Positions 1 to 9,894 of a stretch of 64,000 bases of DNA are shown here, piece after piece. Origin of the DNA: Pseudomonadota bacterium (lineage in GTDB: Bacteria > Pseudomonadota > Alphaproteobacteria > Rhizobiales > Xanthobacteraceae); NCBI GenBank assembly GCA_003576765.1, contig QEVP01000001.1, positions 1-64,000 of the forward strand. The letters run 5' to 3'. The notes beneath the pieces were generated by a model, which did no database searches, was not told the origin of the DNA, and saw nothing but the letters and a program-made list of their open reading frames with translations. How positions within the stretch are numbered: position 1 is the first letter of the stretch; each line of letters opens with the position of its first letter. A program made the translations under genes and the position numbers.

Positions 1-99
1 CTGATCGTGCCGATCGCCATGGAGGAGAAGCTGCGCTTCGCCATCCGCGAGGGCGGACGTACCGTCGGCGCAGGCGTCGTAGCTTCGATTATCGAATAA
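1..99 (+). CDS. tuf: Elongation factor Tu, C-terminal 32 residues (5' truncated)
   Basis: The frame is open from the first base and ends at TAA 97-99. The residues give the conserved end of EF-Tu domain 3, with the motif [15 protein letters not shown]-Tu delivers aminoacyl-tRNA to the ribosome in the cytoplasm. Sitting just before rpsJ is the standard alphaproteobacterial str-S10 arrangement. The start and the GTPase domain lie left of the window. Confidence 0.97.
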   Translation: MIVPIAMEEKLRFAIREGGRTVGAGVVASIIE

Positions 100-117
100 A
101 GGACACGGTTGGAGCGC

Positions 118-146
118 GGGCTGCGGTGGGTTGAACCCCGCAGCCC
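118..146 (+). other. Stem-loop between tuf and rpsJ
   Basis: A 9-bp perfect stem (118-126 with 138-146, GGGCTGCGG/CCGCAGCCC) encloses an 11-nt loop. No run of T follows, so it is not a typical intrinsic terminator. It could be an RNA processing or stability element, or a Rho-independent attenuator of unusual type. The structure is seen in the sequence; the role is inferred. Confidence 0.5.
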
Positions 147-194
147 AAGCCTACACAGGACCAGCCTCGCGTTCTTGAGAGAAAGACCACGGCA

Positions 195-503
195 ATGAAC
201 GGCCAGAACATCCGTATCCGTCTCAAAGCGTTCGACCATCGCATCCTCGATACGTCGACGCGCGAGATCGTGAATACGGCGAAGCGGACCGGCGCGCAGG
301 TGCGCGGGCCGATCCCGCTGCCGACCCGCATCGAGAAATTCACCGTCAACCGTTCGCCGCACGTCGACAAGAAGAGCCGCGAGCAGTTCGAGATGCGGAC
401 CCACAAGCGCCTGCTCGATATCGTCGATCCGACGCCGCAGACGGTCGATGCGCTGATGAAGCTCGATCTCGCCGCCGGCGTCGATGTCGAGATCAAGCTC
501 TAG
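195..503 (+). CDS. rpsJ: 30S ribosomal protein S10
   Basis: 102 residues, the normal length for S10. The N-terminal stretch [14 protein letters not shown] and the central RGPIPLPT loop are family hallmarks. S10 sits in the 30S head and, in other bacteria, also acts with NusB in antitermination. It is the first gene of the S10 operon, 95 nt after tuf and 95 nt before rplC. Both gaps hold hairpins. Confidence 0.98.
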
Positions 504-518
504 GGCGTGATCCCGAAC

Positions 519-538
519 AGCGGGGACGTGACCCCGCT
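519..538 (+). other. Hairpin in the rpsJ-rplC spacer
   Basis: A 7-bp stem, AGCGGGG (519-525) with CCCCGCT (532-538), has a 6-nt loop. A second, weaker stem (GTCCG 559-563 with CGGAC 571-575) lies between it and rplC. There is no T-tract. In E. coli the S10 leader is the target of L4 autoregulation, but nothing here proves the same; the role is open. Confidence 0.4.
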
Positions 539-598
539 TCGGACCGTGAATTTGGATTGTCCGTCTCACGCGGACGGTAAGGAACAGGAAGCACGACG

Positions 599-1321
599 AT
601 GCGCTCCGGAGTGATCGCACAGAAGGTCGGGATGACGCGGGTCTTTACGGAGACCGGCGAGCACATCCCTGTGACCGTGCTGAAGTTGGGCAATTGCCAG
701 GTGCTGGGCCATCGCACCAAGGACAAGAACGGCTACGTCGCGCTGCAGGTCGGTTCCGGCACGCGCAAGACCGTGTACATGCCGAAGGCCGAGCGCGGCC
801 AGTTCGCTGCCGCCAAGGTCGAGCCGAAGCGCAAGGTCGTCGAGTTTCGCGTCTCCGAGGACGCGCTGCTGCCGGTCGGCGCCGAAATCATGGCCGACCA
901 TTTCGTCGTCGGCCAGTTCGTCGATGTCACCGGCACCTCGACCGGCAAGGGCTTTGCAGGCGGCATGAAGCGCTGGAATTTCGGCGGCCTGCGCGCCACC
1001 CACGGCGTGTCGGTGTCGCACCGCTCGATCGGTTCGACCGGTGGCCGGCAGGACCCCGGCAAGACCTTCAAGAACAAGAAGATGCCGGGCCATATGGGCG
1101 TCGATCGCATCACCACGCTGAACCTGCGCGTGGTCTCGACCGATGTCGAGCGCGGCCTCGTTCTGGTCGAAGGCGCGGTGCCGGGATCGAAGGGCGGCTG
1201 GATCATGGTCCGCGACGCCGTGAAGAAGCCGCTGCCGAAGGATGCGCCGAAGCCCGGCAAGTTCCGGGTTGCGGATGCGCCGGCTGCCGCTCCGGCCGCC
1301 GCGGAGAAGGAGGGCGCGTGA
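599..1321 (+). CDS. rplC: 50S ribosomal protein L3
   Basis: 240 residues, starting [16 protein letters not shown], the typical L3 N-terminus. The central loop [14 protein letters not shown] with its conserved Gln (methylated by PrmB in other bacteria) is present. L3 is a primary 23S rRNA binder near the peptidyl transferase centre. The last ~25 residues are a variable Ala/Pro/Lys tail. Its stop overlaps the rplD start by one base (TGATG), so translation is probably coupled. Confidence 0.98.
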   Translation: MRSGVIAQKVGMTRVFTETGEHIPVTVLKLGNCQVLGHRTKDKNGYVALQVGSGTRKTVYMPKAERGQFAAAKVEPKRKVVEFRVSEDALLPVGAEIMADHFVVGQFVDVTGTSTGKGFAGGMKRWNFGGLRATHGVSVSHRSIGSTGGRQDPGKTFKNKKMPGHMGVDRITTLNLRVVSTDVERGLVLVEGAVPGSKGGWIMVRDAVKKPLPKDAPKPGKFRVADAPAAAPAAAEKEGA

Positions 1322-1941
1322 TGGAACTGAAGGTCACCACCCTTGAGGGCAAGGACGCCGGCTCGGTCACGCTGAACGAGGCGATTTTTGGCCTCGACCC
1401 GCGCAAGGACATCATCCAGCGCTGTGTCAACTGGCAGCTCGCCAAGCGCCAGGCCGGTACGCACAAGGTCAAGGATCGCGGCGAAATCGCCCGCACCGGC
1501 AAGAAGATGTACCGCCAGAAGGGCACCGGCGGTGCCCGCCACGGCTCGGCTCGCGTGCCGCAGTTCCGCGGCGGCGGTCGCGCCTTCGGCCCGGTCGTGC
1601 GTAGCCATGCTTTCGACCTGCCGAAGAAGGTGCGGGCGCTGGCGCTGCGCCATGCGCTGTCGGCCAAGGCCAAGGCCGGCGGGCTGATCGTGATCGACAA
1701 CGCCAGCGTCGCCGAGGCTAAGACCAAGGTGCTGGCCGGACACTTTTCGACGCTCAAGATCACCAGCGCGCTGATCGTCGATGGCGCGGAGCTGAACGAG
1801 GGCTTTGCCATCGCCGCGCGCAACCTGCCCCATATCGATGTGCTGCCGATCCAGGGCCTCAACGTCTACGACATTCTGCGGCGCGACCAGCTCGTGCTGA
1901 CGCGGGCCGCCATCGATGCGCTGGAGGCGCGCTTCAAATGA
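1321..1941 (+). CDS. rplD: 50S ribosomal protein L4
   Basis: 206 residues from the ATG that overlaps the rplC stop. The exit-tunnel loop contains the conserved [18 protein letters not shown] block. L4 binds 23S rRNA and lines the tunnel; in E. coli it also autoregulates the S10 operon. The frame is open far upstream (from 694) but only antisense-like shadow sequence lies there; 1321 matches the family start MELKV. It overlaps rplW by four bases (ATGA). Confidence 0.97.
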   Translation: MELKVTTLEGKDAGSVTLNEAIFGLDPRKDIIQRCVNWQLAKRQAGTHKVKDRGEIARTGKKMYRQKGTGGARHGSARVPQFRGGGRAFGPVVRSHAFDLPKKVRALALRHALSAKAKAGGLIVIDNASVAEAKTKVLAGHFSTLKITSALIVDGAELNEGFAIAARNLPHIDVLPIQGLNVYDILRRDQLVLTRAAIDALEARFK

Positions 1942-2234
1942 CGATCGATCCGAAGTTTTACGACGTCATCGTCTCCCCGGTCATCACCGAGAAGGCGACC
2001 ACGGCCTCCGAGCAGAACAAGGTGCTGTTCAAGGTCGCGGCCAAGGCCACCAAGCCCCAGATTAAGGAGGCGGTGGAGAAGCTGTTCGACGTCAAGGTCA
2101 AGAGCGTCAACACGCTGGTGCGCAAGGGCAAGACCAAGGCGTTTCGCGGCACCTTCGGGACGCAATCGGACTCCAAGCGCGCGATCGTGACCCTCGAAGA
2201 GGGCCACCGCATCGACGTGACCACCGGACTGTAA
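1938..2234 (+). CDS. rplW: 50S ribosomal protein L23
   Basis: 98 residues with the family signature PVITEKAT near the N-terminus and the [11 protein letters not shown] loop. L23 sits at the tunnel exit, where trigger factor and SRP dock. It is translationally coupled to rplD by an ATGA overlap and followed by rplB after 12 nt. Confidence 0.97.
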   Translation: MTIDPKFYDVIVSPVITEKATTASEQNKVLFKVAAKATKPQIKEAVEKLFDVKVKSVNTLVRKGKTKAFRGTFGTQSDSKRAIVTLEEGHRIDVTTGL

Positions 2235-2246
2235 GGCTCAACGGCG

Positions 2247-3086
2247 ATGGCACTGAAAAAGATCAATCCCACGACGCCGGGTCAGCGCCAGCTGATCATC
2301 GTCGATCGCGCCGCCCTCCATAAGGGCAAGCCGGTGAAGGCGCTGACCGAGGGCAAATCCTCGGCGGGCGGCCGCAACAACACCGGCCGCACCACCGTGC
2401 GCTTCCGCGGCGGCGGCCACAAGCAGACCTATCGCCTGATCGATTTCCGCCGCACCAAGGTGGATATGCCGGCGACCGTCGAGCGGCTCGAATACGATCC
2501 CAACCGCACTGCCTTCATCGCGCTGATCAAGTACGAGGACGGCGAGCAGGCTTACATCCTGGCGCCGCAGCGGCTCGCCGCCGGCGATACCGTGGTGGCC
2601 GGCAGCTATGTTGACGTCAAGCCGGGCAATTCCATGCCGCTCGGCAACATGCCGATCGGCACCATCGTCCACAACGTCGAACTGAAGATCGGCAAGGGCG
2701 GCCAACTCGCGCGCTCGGCCGGCACCTACGCGCAGATCGTCGGCCGCGACCACGACTACGTCATCCTGCGGCTCAATTCGGGCGAGCAGCGTCTGGTGCA
2801 TGGCCGCTGCGGCGCCACCATCGGCGCGGTGTCGAACCCCGACCATATGAATACCTCGATCGGCAAGGCCGGTCGCTCGCGCTGGCTCGGCCGCCGCCCG
2901 CACAACCGCGGCGTGACCATGAACCCGATCGACCATCCGCACGGCGGCGGCGAGGGCCGCACCTCCGGCGGCCGTCATCCGGTGACGCCGTGGGGCAAGC
3001 CGACCAAGGGCAAGAAGACGCGCGCGAACAAGTCCACCAACAAGTTCATTCTCGTGAGCCGCCACAAGCGGAAGAAGAAGAAGTAA
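2247..3086 (+). CDS. rplB: 50S ribosomal protein L2
   Basis: 279 residues, usual L2 length. The conserved [18 protein letters not shown] block and the C-terminal [13 protein letters not shown] motif, with the His important for peptidyl transfer and subunit association, are intact. It ends in a basic tail (KRKKKK). rpsS follows after 11 nt. Confidence 0.98.
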   Translation: MALKKINPTTPGQRQLIIVDRAALHKGKPVKALTEGKSSAGGRNNTGRTTVRFRGGGHKQTYRLIDFRRTKVDMPATVERLEYDPNRTAFIALIKYEDGEQAYILAPQRLAAGDTVVAGSYVDVKPGNSMPLGNMPIGTIVHNVELKIGKGGQLARSAGTYAQIVGRDHDYVILRLNSGEQRLVHGRCGATIGAVSNPDHMNTSIGKAGRSRWLGRRPHNRGVTMNPIDHPHGGGEGRTSGGRHPVTPWGKPTKGKKTRANKSTNKFILVSRHKRKKKK

Positions 3087-3097
3087 GGATCGCTGCC

Positions 3098-3376
3098 ATG
3101 GCACGCTCGGTGTGGAAAGGTCCGTTCGTCGAAGCCTCGCTGCTGAAGAAGGCAGATGCGGCGCGGGCAAGCGGCCGGCACGACGTCATTAAGATCTGGA
3201 GCCGCCGCTCGACGATCCTGCCGCAGTTCGTCGGCCTGACCTTCGGCGTCTACAACGGTCACAAGCACGTCCCCGTCTCGGTCAACGAGGAAATGGTCGG
3301 TCACAAGTTCGGCGAGTTCTCGCCGACCCGCACCTTCCACGGCCATGCCGGCGACAAGAAAGCCAAACGGTCCTGA
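3098..3376 (+). CDS. rpsS: 30S ribosomal protein S19
   Basis: 92 residues. The start at 3098 gives [12 protein letters not shown], the canonical S19 beginning; the longer open frame from 2990 is only overlap with rplB. The [21 protein letters not shown]-terminal region is typical. S19 binds with S13 in the 30S head. Confidence 0.98.
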   Translation: MARSVWKGPFVEASLLKKADAARASGRHDVIKIWSRRSTILPQFVGLTFGVYNGHKHVPVSVNEEMVGHKFGEFSPTRTFHGHAGDKKAKRS

Positions 3377-3386
3377 GGACGAAGCG

Positions 3387-3770
3387 ATGAGCAAACCCAA
3401 GCGCGAACGGCGCCTGCCGGACAACGAGGCCAAGGCCGTGGCACGGATGCTGCGCGTCAGCCCGCAGAAGCTCAACCTGGTGGCGCAGTTGATCCGCGGC
3501 AAGAAAGCCTCCTCGGCGCTCGCCGATCTGCAGTTCTCGCGCAAGCGGATCGCGGTCGACGTGAAGAAGTGTCTGGAATCGGCGATCGCCAACGCCGAAA
3601 ACAACCACGACCTCGACGTGGACGCCCTCGTCGTGTCGGAAGCCCACGTCGGCAAGGGCATCGTGATGAAGCGTTTCGCGCCGCGCGGCCGTGGCCGCTC
3701 GGGCCGCATCTTGAAGCCGTTCGCGCAACTGACGATCGTCGTTCGTCAGGTCGAGAACGAGGCCGCGTAA
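3387..3770 (+). CDS. rplV: 50S ribosomal protein L22
   Basis: 127 residues from ATG 3387, 10 nt after rpsS. Conserved features include [17 protein letters not shown] and the beta-hairpin with RGRGRSGRI that reaches into the exit tunnel, a site of macrolide-resistance changes in other species. Nothing is altered here that I can see. Confidence 0.97.
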   Translation: MSKPKRERRLPDNEAKAVARMLRVSPQKLNLVAQLIRGKKASSALADLQFSRKRIAVDVKKCLESAIANAENNHDLDVDALVVSEAHVGKGIVMKRFAPRGRGRSGRILKPFAQLTIVVRQVENEAA

Positions 3771-3787
3771 GGCGCGAGGAGAGAACG

Positions 3788-4486
3788 ATGGGTCAGAAGA
3801 TCAATCCGGTCGGGCTGCGGCTTGGCATCAACCGCACCTGGGACTCGCGCTGGTATGCCGGCAAGAACGAGTACGGCAAGCTGCTGCATGAGGACGTCAA
3901 GATCCGCGAGATTCTGCAGAAGGAACTGAAGCAGGCCGCCGTTGCGCGCATCGTCATCGAGCGCCCGCACAAGAAGTGTCGCGTCACCATTCACTCGGCG
4001 CGTCCGGGCGTGGTGATCGGCAAGAAGGGCGCTGACATCGACAAGCTGCGCAAGAAGGTGGCCGACATCACCGCCTCCGACGTGGTCATCAACATCGTCG
4101 AGATCCGCAAGCCTGAGCTCGACGCCACGCTGGTTGCCGAATCGATCGCCCAGCAGCTCGAGCGGCGCGTTGCGTTCCGCCGCGCCATGAAGCGCGCGGT
4201 GCAGTCGGCGATGCGGCTCGGCGCCGAAGGCATCCGCATCAACTGCTCCGGCCGGCTCGGCGGCGCCGAGATCGCCCGCATGGAGTGGTACCGCGAGGGC
4301 CGCGTGCCGCTGCATACGCTGCGCGCCGACGTCGATTACGGCGTCGCCACCGCGTTCACCACCTTTGGCACCTGTGGCGTCAAGGTGTGGATCTTCAAGG
4401 GCGAGATTCTGGAGCACGATCCGATGGCGCAGGACAAGCGCCTGGCCGAGGGCGAGGGATCGCGTCCGCGCCGCGACGCGGCGTGA
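3788..4486 (+). CDS. rpsC: 30S ribosomal protein S3
   Basis: 232 residues from ATG 3788 ([14 protein letters not shown]). The KH domain carries [12 protein letters not shown]3 sits at the mRNA entry of the 30S head. The open frame upstream to 3569 overlaps rplV and is not used. rplP follows after 32 nt. Confidence 0.98.
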   Translation: MGQKINPVGLRLGINRTWDSRWYAGKNEYGKLLHEDVKIREILQKELKQAAVARIVIERPHKKCRVTIHSARPGVVIGKKGADIDKLRKKVADITASDVVINIVEIRKPELDATLVAESIAQQLERRVAFRRAMKRAVQSAMRLGAEGIRINCSGRLGGAEIARMEWYREGRVPLHTLRADVDYGVATAFTTFGTCGVKVWIFKGEILEHDPMAQDKRLAEGEGSRPRRDAA

Positions 4487-4518
4487 CGAGAGCTGAGAAG
4501 GTTTGAGGGCGTAACGCC

Positions 4519-4932
4519 ATGATGCAGCCAAAGAAAACCAAGTTCCGCAAGGCGCACAAGGGCCGGATTCACGGCGTCGCCTCCTCGGGTGCGACGCTGG
4601 CGTTCGGCCAGTACGGCCTGAAGGCGATGGCGCCCGAGCGGATCACCGCGCGCCAGATCGAGGCCGCGCGCCGGGCGCTGACGCGCCACATGAAGCGCGT
4701 CGGCCGCGTCTGGATCCGCGTGTTTCCGGACGTTCCGGTGTCGTCGAAGCCGGCCGAGGTGCGCATGGGCTCCGGCAAGGGCGCGCCCGAGTTCTGGGTG
4801 GTGCGGGTCAAGCCCGGCCGCATCCTGTTCGAGATCGACGGCGTTGGCAGCGACACCGCGCGCGAGGCGTTGACGCTGGCCGCCGCCAAGCTGCCGATCA
4901 AGACGCGCTTCGTGGCGCGCATCGGCGAGTAG
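4519..4932 (+). CDS. rplP: 50S ribosomal protein L16
   Basis: 137 residues. [15 protein letters not shown] and the conserved [10 protein letters not shown] block, including the Arg hydroxylated by YcfD in some bacteria, are present. Two ATGs in tandem (4519 and 4522) can start it; the second gives the usual MQPKKT end. L16 helps organise the A-site of the 50S subunit. Confidence 0.97.
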   Translation: MMQPKKTKFRKAHKGRIHGVASSGATLAFGQYGLKAMAPERITARQIEAARRALTRHMKRVGRVWIRVFPDVPVSSKPAEVRMGSGKGAPEFWVVRVKPGRILFEIDGVGSDTAREALTLAAAKLPIKTRFVARIGE

Positions 4933-4943
4933 GGAACACCGTC

Positions 4944-5153
4944 ATGAGCAAGCTCAACATCGACGACATTCGCGCGATGAGCGAAGACCAGATGACCGAC
5001 GCCATCGCCGGGCTGAAGAAGGAGCGCTTCAACCTGCGCTTTCAGCGCGCCACCGGCCAGCTGGAGAACACCGCGCGGCTGCGCGAGGCGCGCCGCGACA
5101 TCGCCCGCATCAAGACCGTTGCCGCGCAGAAGCGCGCCGCCAAGACCAAGTAA
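4944..5153 (+). CDS. rpmC: 50S ribosomal protein L29
   Basis: 69 residues, two helices, with the conserved [20 protein letters not shown] region. L29 lies next to L23 at the exit tunnel. It sits 11 nt after rplP and 10 nt before rpsQ. Confidence 0.97.
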   Translation: MSKLNIDDIRAMSEDQMTDAIAGLKKERFNLRFQRATGQLENTARLREARRDIARIKTVAAQKRAAKTK

Positions 5154-5163
5154 GGGGCCAACG

Positions 5164-5409
5164 ATGCCGAAACGAACCCTTCAGGGCGTCGTCGTCAGCG
5201 ACAAGCAGAACAAGACCATTGTCGTGCGCGTCGATCGCCGCTTTACCCATCCGCTCTACAAGAAGACGATCCGGCGCTCGAAGAACTACCACGCCCACGA
5301 CGAGAACAACGAGTTCAAGGTCGGCGACGTGGTGTGGATCGAGGAATCCCGGCCGCTTTCGAAACAGAAGCGCTGGACCGTGGTCCAGAGCGAGAAGAAG
5401 ACAGCTTAA
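5164..5409 (+). CDS. rpsQ: 30S ribosomal protein S17
   Basis: 81 residues from ATG 5164 ([14 protein letters not shown]). The OB-fold protein contains the family stretch [19 protein letters not shown]. It binds 16S rRNA early in 30S assembly. The 44-nt spacer to rplN shows no clear structure. Confidence 0.97.
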   Translation: MPKRTLQGVVVSDKQNKTIVVRVDRRFTHPLYKKTIRRSKNYHAHDENNEFKVGDVVWIEESRPLSKQKRWTVVQSEKKTA

Positions 5410-5453
5410 CGCAGCGCTAGAGGCGCAGCAGAGAAAGAGGACGAGGTGCATCA

Positions 5454-5822
5454 ATGATCCAGATGCAGACCAACCTCGACGTGGCCGACAATTCAGGCGC
5501 ACGCCGTGTCATGTGCATCAAGGTGATTGGCGGGTCCAAGCGCCGGTATGCCACGGTCGGCGACGTCATTGTCGTGTCGGTCAAGGAAGCCATTCCGCGC
5601 GGCAAGGTGAAGAAGGGCGACGTCATGAAGGCGGTCGTCGTGCGCGTGGCGAAGGATATCCGCCGCCCCGACGGCTCGGTGATCCGCTTCGACCGCAACG
5701 CCGCCGTGCTGGTCAACAACCAGTCGGAGCCGGTCGGCACCCGCATCTTCGGACCGGTGCCGCGCGAACTGCGCGCCAAGAACCACATGAAGATCATTTC
5801 GCTGGCGCCGGAGGTGCTGTGA
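5454..5822 (+). CDS. rplN: 50S ribosomal protein L14
   Basis: 122 residues, exact family length, beginning [18 protein letters not shown]14 sits on the 50S face that meets the 30S and binds RsfS. Its stop overlaps the rplX start by one base. Confidence 0.98.
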   Translation: MIQMQTNLDVADNSGARRVMCIKVIGGSKRRYATVGDVIVVSVKEAIPRGKVKKGDVMKAVVVRVAKDIRRPDGSVIRFDRNAAVLVNNQSEPVGTRIFGPVPRELRAKNHMKIISLAPEVL

Positions 5823-6130
5823 TGGCCGCGAAAATCCGCAAGGGCGACAAGGTCGTCGTGCTGACCGGTCGTGACAAGGGCCGCACCGGCGAGGTGTTCG
5901 AGGTGCGCCCGGCCGAGGGCCGCGCGCTGGTGCGCGGCATCAACATGGTCAAGCGCCACCAGAAGCAGACGCCGAACCAGGAAGGCGGCATCATCTCCAA
6001 GGAGAGCCCGATCCACCTGTCGAATATCGCCATCGTGGGCAGCGACGGCAAGCCGACCCGCGTCGGCTTCAAGATCCAGGCGGACGGCAAGAAGGTGCGT
6101 ATCGCCAAGCGCACGGGAGCGGAAATCTGA
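5822..6130 (+). CDS. rplX: 50S ribosomal protein L24
   Basis: 102 residues with an N-terminal KOW motif ([18 protein letters not shown]). L24 starts 50S assembly by binding the 5' end of 23S rRNA. It overlaps the previous stop and the next start by one base each, so rplN-rplX-rplE are tightly coupled. Confidence 0.97.
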   Translation: MAAKIRKGDKVVVLTGRDKGRTGEVFEVRPAEGRALVRGINMVKRHQKQTPNQEGGIISKESPIHLSNIAIVGSDGKPTRVGFKIQADGKKVRIAKRTGAEI

Positions 6131-6687
6131 TGGCTGACACTGCTTACGTGCCGCGCCTGCGCGGCGAATACGATCGCAAGATCCGTGGCCAGCTGACGGA
6201 GAAGTTCGGTTACGCCAACGTCATGGAAGTGCCGCGCCTCGACAAGGTCGTCATCAACATGGGCGTCGGCGAGGCCGTCAACGACCGCAAGAAGGTCGAG
6301 CTGGCCGCCGCCGATCTCGCGCTGATCGCCGGCCAGAAGCCGATTATCACCTATTCGCGCAAGGCGATCTCCACCTTCAAGCTGCGCGAGAACCAGCCGA
6401 TCGGCTGCAAGGTGACGCTGCGCAAGGCGCGGATGTACGAGTTCATCGACCGCCTGGTGACGGTGGCGCTGCCGCGCGTGCGCGACTTCCGCGGGCTCAA
6501 CCCGAAGAGCTTCGACGGCCGCGGCAACTATTCGCTCGGCCTCAAGGAGCACATCATTTTCCCCGAGATCAACTTCGACAAGATCGCGGAGACCTGGGGC
6601 ATGGACATCACGGTCTGCACCACGGCGAAGACCGACGAGGAGGCGCGCGCATTGCTCGCCGCATTCAAATTCCCGTTCCGGCAGTGA
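6130..6687 (+). CDS. rplE: 50S ribosomal protein L5
   Basis: 185 residues. The NMGVGEA and FPEINFDKI motifs are typical of L5. It binds 5S rRNA and contacts the P-site tRNA and S13. It is coupled to rplX by a TGATG overlap. Confidence 0.98.
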   Translation: MADTAYVPRLRGEYDRKIRGQLTEKFGYANVMEVPRLDKVVINMGVGEAVNDRKKVELAAADLALIAGQKPIITYSRKAISTFKLRENQPIGCKVTLRKARMYEFIDRLVTVALPRVRDFRGLNPKSFDGRGNYSLGLKEHIIFPEINFDKIAETWGMDITVCTTAKTDEEARALLAAFKFPFRQ

Positions 6688-6730
6688 GCCGCTGACAGCA
6701 GCTCAAACGCGGAAACGTAAGGAGCCACAC

Positions 6731-7036
6731 ATGGCGAAGAAGAGTTCGATCGAGAAGAACAACCACCGCAAGCGGCTGGTGAAGAACGCCGCCGCCAAGC
6801 GCGCGCGTCTCAAGGCGATCATCGCCGACAAGAAGCTGCCGCTGGAGGAGCGTTTCGCCGCGAGCCTCAAGCTCGCCGAGATGCCGCGCAATTCCTCGCC
6901 GACCCGCATCCGCAACCGTTGCGAGGTCTCCGGCCGTTCGCGCGCCGTCTACCGCCTGCACAAGCTCTCCCGTATCGCGCTGCGCGAGATGGGCTCCAAG
7001 GGTCTGGTGCCGGGCCTGGTGAAGTCGAGCTGGTAA
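6731..7036 (+). CDS. rpsN: 30S ribosomal protein S14, zinc-free type
   Basis: 101 residues, the long Cys-poor form found in proteobacteria. The C-terminal region has [15 protein letters not shown] with a single Cys, so it cannot form the CxxC zinc ribbon of the short S14 form. It is preceded by a 43-nt spacer with AAGGAG near 6720. Confidence 0.97.
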   Translation: MAKKSSIEKNNHRKRLVKNAAAKRARLKAIIADKKLPLEERFAASLKLAEMPRNSSPTRIRNRCEVSGRSRAVYRLHKLSRIALREMGSKGLVPGLVKSSW

Positions 7037-7050
7037 GGGGAGCGCAAGGC

Positions 7051-7449
7051 ATGTCCGTGAACGATCCGATCAGCGATCTCATCACCCGCATCCGCAACGC
7101 GCAGATGCGCAACAAGGCCAAGGTCTCCTCGCCGGGGTCGCGCATGCGCGCCAACGTGCTCGACGTGCTCAAGGCGGAAGGCTACATCCGCGGCTATGCC
7201 AGCGTGGAGCATGCCGGCGGCCGCAGCGAGCTGGAGATCGAGCTGAAGTATTTCGACGGCGAGCCGGTGATCCGCAACATCGAGCGGGTGTCGAAGCCGG
7301 GGCGGCGGGTCTATGCCTCGGTGAAGAACCTGCCGCGCGTCAACAACGGTCTCGGCATTTCGGTGCTTTCGACGCCGAAGGGAGTGATGGCCGACCACGA
7401 CGCCCGCGAGGCGAACGTGGGCGGCGAGGTCCTCTTCACGGTGTTCTGA
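7051..7449 (+). CDS. rpsH: 30S ribosomal protein S8
   Basis: 132 residues from ATG 7051. It begins [19 protein letters not shown] and carries the C-terminal [14 protein letters not shown] signature. S8 is a primary 16S rRNA binder and in E. coli the translational repressor of the spc operon; whether it does that here is unknown. Confidence 0.98.
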   Translation: MSVNDPISDLITRIRNAQMRNKAKVSSPGSRMRANVLDVLKAEGYIRGYASVEHAGGRSELEIELKYFDGEPVIRNIERVSKPGRRVYASVKNLPRVNNGLGISVLSTPKGVMADHDAREANVGGEVLFTVF

Positions 7450-7470
7450 GGATTTTGAAGGGATAAAGCC

Positions 7471-8004
7471 ATGTCTCGTATCGGCAAGCGGCCGGTCGGC
7501 ATCCCCTCGGGCGTCACCGCGACGGTCGATGGGCAGACCGTGACTGTGAAGGGGCCGAAGGGCCAGCGCCAGTTCGTTGTTCACGACGACGTTGAGGTGA
7601 AGTTCGAGGACGGCGCCGTCACGGTGGCGCCGCGGTTCGAAACCAAGCGGGCGCGCTCGCTCTACGGCACTTCGCGCGCGCAGGTCGCCAACCTGGTCGA
7701 AGGCGTCACCAAGGGTTTTGAGAAGAAGCTGGAGATCGTCGGCGTCGGCTATCGCGCGGCCCTGCAGGGCAAGAACCTGCAGCTCACGCTCGGCTTCAGC
7801 CACGACGTGGTCTATCCGGTGCCGGAAGGCATCTCGATCGCCGTGCCGAAGCCGACCGAGGTGGTCGTCACCGGCAGCGATCTGCAGCGCGTCGGTCAGG
7901 TCGCGGCGGAAATCCGCGGTTATCGGCCGCCGGAGCCGTACAAGGGCAAGGGCGTCAAGTACGTCGATGAATTCGTCTTCCGCAAGGAAGGCAAGAAGAA
8001 GTAA
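7471..8004 (+). CDS. rplF: 50S ribosomal protein L6
   Basis: 177 residues, duplicated L6 fold. [15 protein letters not shown] and the C-terminal [13 protein letters not shown] motif are intact. L6 lies near the sarcin-ricin loop on the 50S subunit. Confidence 0.98.
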   Translation: MSRIGKRPVGIPSGVTATVDGQTVTVKGPKGQRQFVVHDDVEVKFEDGAVTVAPRFETKRARSLYGTSRAQVANLVEGVTKGFEKKLEIVGVGYRAALQGKNLQLTLGFSHDVVYPVPEGISIAVPKPTEVVVTGSDLQRVGQVAAEIRGYRPPEPYKGKGVKYVDEFVFRKEGKKK

Positions 8005-8015
8005 CGGAGCCGGTC

Positions 8016-8372
8016 ATGTCGAAGCTCAACGTCACCAACGCCCGGCGCAAGAAGCGCGTCCGGCTGTCGCTGCGCCGCGCCGGCAACGGTCATCCGCGGC
8101 TGTCTGTGTTCCGCTCGTCCAAGCACATCTATGCCCAGGTCATCGACGATGCCAAGGGCGAGACGCTGGCCTCGGCCTCGTCGCTGGAGAAGTCGCTGCG
8201 CGGCACGACCGGCGCCGATGTCGACGCGGCGCGCGCGGTCGGCAAGCTGGTGGCCGAGCGGGCGGTCAAGAACGGCATCAAGAACGTGGTGTTCGATCGC
8301 GGCGCCTATCTCTATCACGGCCGCGTCAAGGCGCTGGCCGATGCGGCGCGCGAGGGCGGGCTGACTTTCTGA
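8016..8372 (+). CDS. rplR: 50S ribosomal protein L18
   Basis: 118 residues. The basic N-terminus ([12 protein letters not shown]) and [14 protein letters not shown] region are family features. With L5 it binds 5S rRNA. The next gene is 81 nt away, the longest gap inside the spc block, and that gap holds a perfect hairpin. Confidence 0.97.
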   Translation: MSKLNVTNARRKKRVRLSLRRAGNGHPRLSVFRSSKHIYAQVIDDAKGETLASASSLEKSLRGTTGADVDAARAVGKLVAERAVKNGIKNVVFDRGAYLYHGRVKALADAAREGGLTF

Positions 8373-8375
8373 ACA

Positions 8376-8399
8376 CGATGGGCGCAGCCGCGCCCATCG
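8376..8399 (+). other. Perfect 10-bp hairpin between rplR and rpsE
   Basis: CGATGGGCGC (8376-8385) pairs fully with GCGCCCATCG (8390-8399) around the 4-nt loop AGCC. It starts four bases after the rplR stop. The sequence after it is A/G-rich, not T-rich, so simple termination is unlikely. A processing or mRNA-stability role is inferred. Confidence 0.6.
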
Positions 8400-8453
8400 A
8401 GACGAACGGATTGAAGACAGAGGCGCAACGCCTCGCAAGGATTGGACAGCACC

Positions 8454-9029
8454 ATGGCAGGTGAACGCGAACGCGGCGGCCGGGACCGCAACAGGGATCG
8501 CGAGGAGCGCGACAGCGAGTTCGTCGACAAGCTCGTGCACATCAACCGCGTCGCCAAGGTCGTCAAGGGCGGCCGGCGCTTCGGTTTTGCGGCGCTGGTG
8601 GTCGTCGGCGATCAGAAGGGCCGCGTCGGCTTCGGCCACGGCAAGGCGCGCGAGGTGCCGGAGGCGATCCGCAAGGCGACCGACTCGGCCAAGCGCAACC
8701 TGACCCGCGTGCCGCTGCGCGAGGGTCGCACGCTGCATCATGACGTCGCCGGCCGTCACGGCGCCGGGAAGGTGTATCTGCGCGCGGCGCCGGCCGGCAC
8801 CGGCATCATCGCCGGCGGTCCGATGCGCGCGGTGTTCGAGACGCTGGGCATGGCCGACGTGGTGGCCAAGTCGGTCGGCTCGTCCAACCCCTACAACATG
8901 GTGCGCGCGACGTTCGATGCGCTCAAGCGCCAGGATTCGCCGCGGTCGGTTGCCAACCGCCGCAACCTCAAGGTTTCGACGCTGCAGGCGCGCCGCGTGG
9001 GCGGCGATGCCGAGGCGGCGGCCGACTGA
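8454..9029 (+). CDS. rpsE: 30S ribosomal protein S5
   Basis: 191 residues from ATG 8454 ([15 protein letters not shown]). An in-frame TTG at 8442 exists, but the ATG gives the usual alphaproteobacterial start. The N-terminal double-stranded-RNA-binding-like domain has [20 protein letters not shown]5 takes part in translational accuracy at the mRNA entry channel. Confidence 0.97.
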   Translation: MAGERERGGRDRNRDREERDSEFVDKLVHINRVAKVVKGGRRFGFAALVVVGDQKGRVGFGHGKAREVPEAIRKATDSAKRNLTRVPLREGRTLHHDVAGRHGAGKVYLRAAPAGTGIIAGGPMRAVFETLGMADVVAKSVGSSNPYNMVRATFDALKRQDSPRSVANRRNLKVSTLQARRVGGDAEAAAD

Positions 9030-9054
9030 CGAATTTCGCCGGAGGGCTTAAGAT

Positions 9055-9249
9055 ATGGCCAAGGCCGCCAAAACCATCACGGTCGAGCAGACCGCGAGCA
9101 GCATCCGCCGCCACCAGTCGCAGCGTGCGACGCTGATCGGCCTCAAACTCAACAAGATCGGCCGCACCGCCGAGCTGCCGGACACGCCCGAGGTGCGCGG
9201 AATGATCTATAAGGTCCGCCACCTTGTGCGGGTGGTCGGCGACGCCTAA
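9055..9249 (+). CDS. rpmD: 50S ribosomal protein L30
   Basis: 64 residues, usual size for the short bacterial L30, with [20 protein letters not shown] and the [12 protein letters not shown]-terminal strand. It lies between rpsE (25 nt) and rplO (53 nt). Confidence 0.96.
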   Translation: MAKAAKTITVEQTASSIRRHQSQRATLIGLKLNKIGRTAELPDTPEVRGMIYKVRHLVRVVGDA

Positions 9250-9302
9250 TTGTCCGCGTGGCTGAGCTGACGCGAGACCGCACGGGACGAAGGAACGGAA
9301 CG

Positions 9303-9794
9303 ATGAAACTCACTGACATTGCCGACAACGCCGGCTCGCGCAAGAAGCGCACGCGTATCGGCCGCGGCATCGGCTCGGGCAAGGGCAAGACCGGCGGCCG
9401 CGGCGGCAAGGGCCAGACCGCGCGCTCGGGCGTGCGCATCAAGGGTTTTGAGGGCGGCCAGATGCCGCTGCATCGCCGCCTGCCCAAGCGCGGCTTCAAC
9501 AACATTTTCCGGCTCGATTTCGCCGAGATCAACCTTGACCGTCTGCAGCAGGCGATCGACGCTAAGCGTCTCGATCCGGCCAAGACCATCGATGCGGCGG
9601 CGCTGGTTGCCGCCGGTGTCCTGCGCCGTGCCGGCGACGGCGTGCGGCTGCTCGGCCGCGGCGAACTCACCGCCAAGGTCACGCTTGAAGTTCATGGCGC
9701 CTCCAAGGCCGCGGCCGCCGCGGTCGAGAAGGCCGGCGGCTCGATCAAGATACTTGCGCGCGAGGCGGCGGGCGACGACAAGGCGGCCTCGTAA
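9303..9794 (+). CDS. rplO: 50S ribosomal protein L15
   Basis: 163 residues from ATG 9303. The Gly/Lys-rich N-terminal segment ([20 protein letters not shown]) and [17 protein letters not shown] are diagnostic. L15 is a late-assembly 50S protein. A 100-nt spacer separates it from secY. Confidence 0.97.
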   Translation: MKLTDIADNAGSRKKRTRIGRGIGSGKGKTGGRGGKGQTARSGVRIKGFEGGQMPLHRRLPKRGFNNIFRLDFAEINLDRLQQAIDAKRLDPAKTIDAAALVAAGVLRRAGDGVRLLGRGELTAKVTLEVHGASKAAAAAVEKAGGSIKILAREAAGDDKAAS

Positions 9795-9820
9795 GGGGCT
9801 TCCCCCGGCGGCGCGGCGCG

Positions 9821-9846
9821 TCATGCCCGATTGGCTTCGGACATGA
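9821..9846 (+). other. Imperfect hairpin in the rplO-secY spacer
   Basis: TCATGCCCGA (9821-9830) pairs with TCGGACATGA (9837-9846) with one mismatch and a 6-nt loop. It lies 48 nt before the secY start and lacks a T-tract. It resembles the common Hyphomicrobiales CGTCATGCCCG palindromic unit. Function unknown. Confidence 0.4.
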
Positions 9847-9894
9847 GGCGGATCGCCGGCGCGGCCGGGGACGCATGATAAGGATCTCGTGTCC

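Noticed and set aside
6731-7036. S14 lacking zinc Cys residues as a defect
   Set aside because: The 101-residue Cys-poor form is the normal proteobacterial S14.
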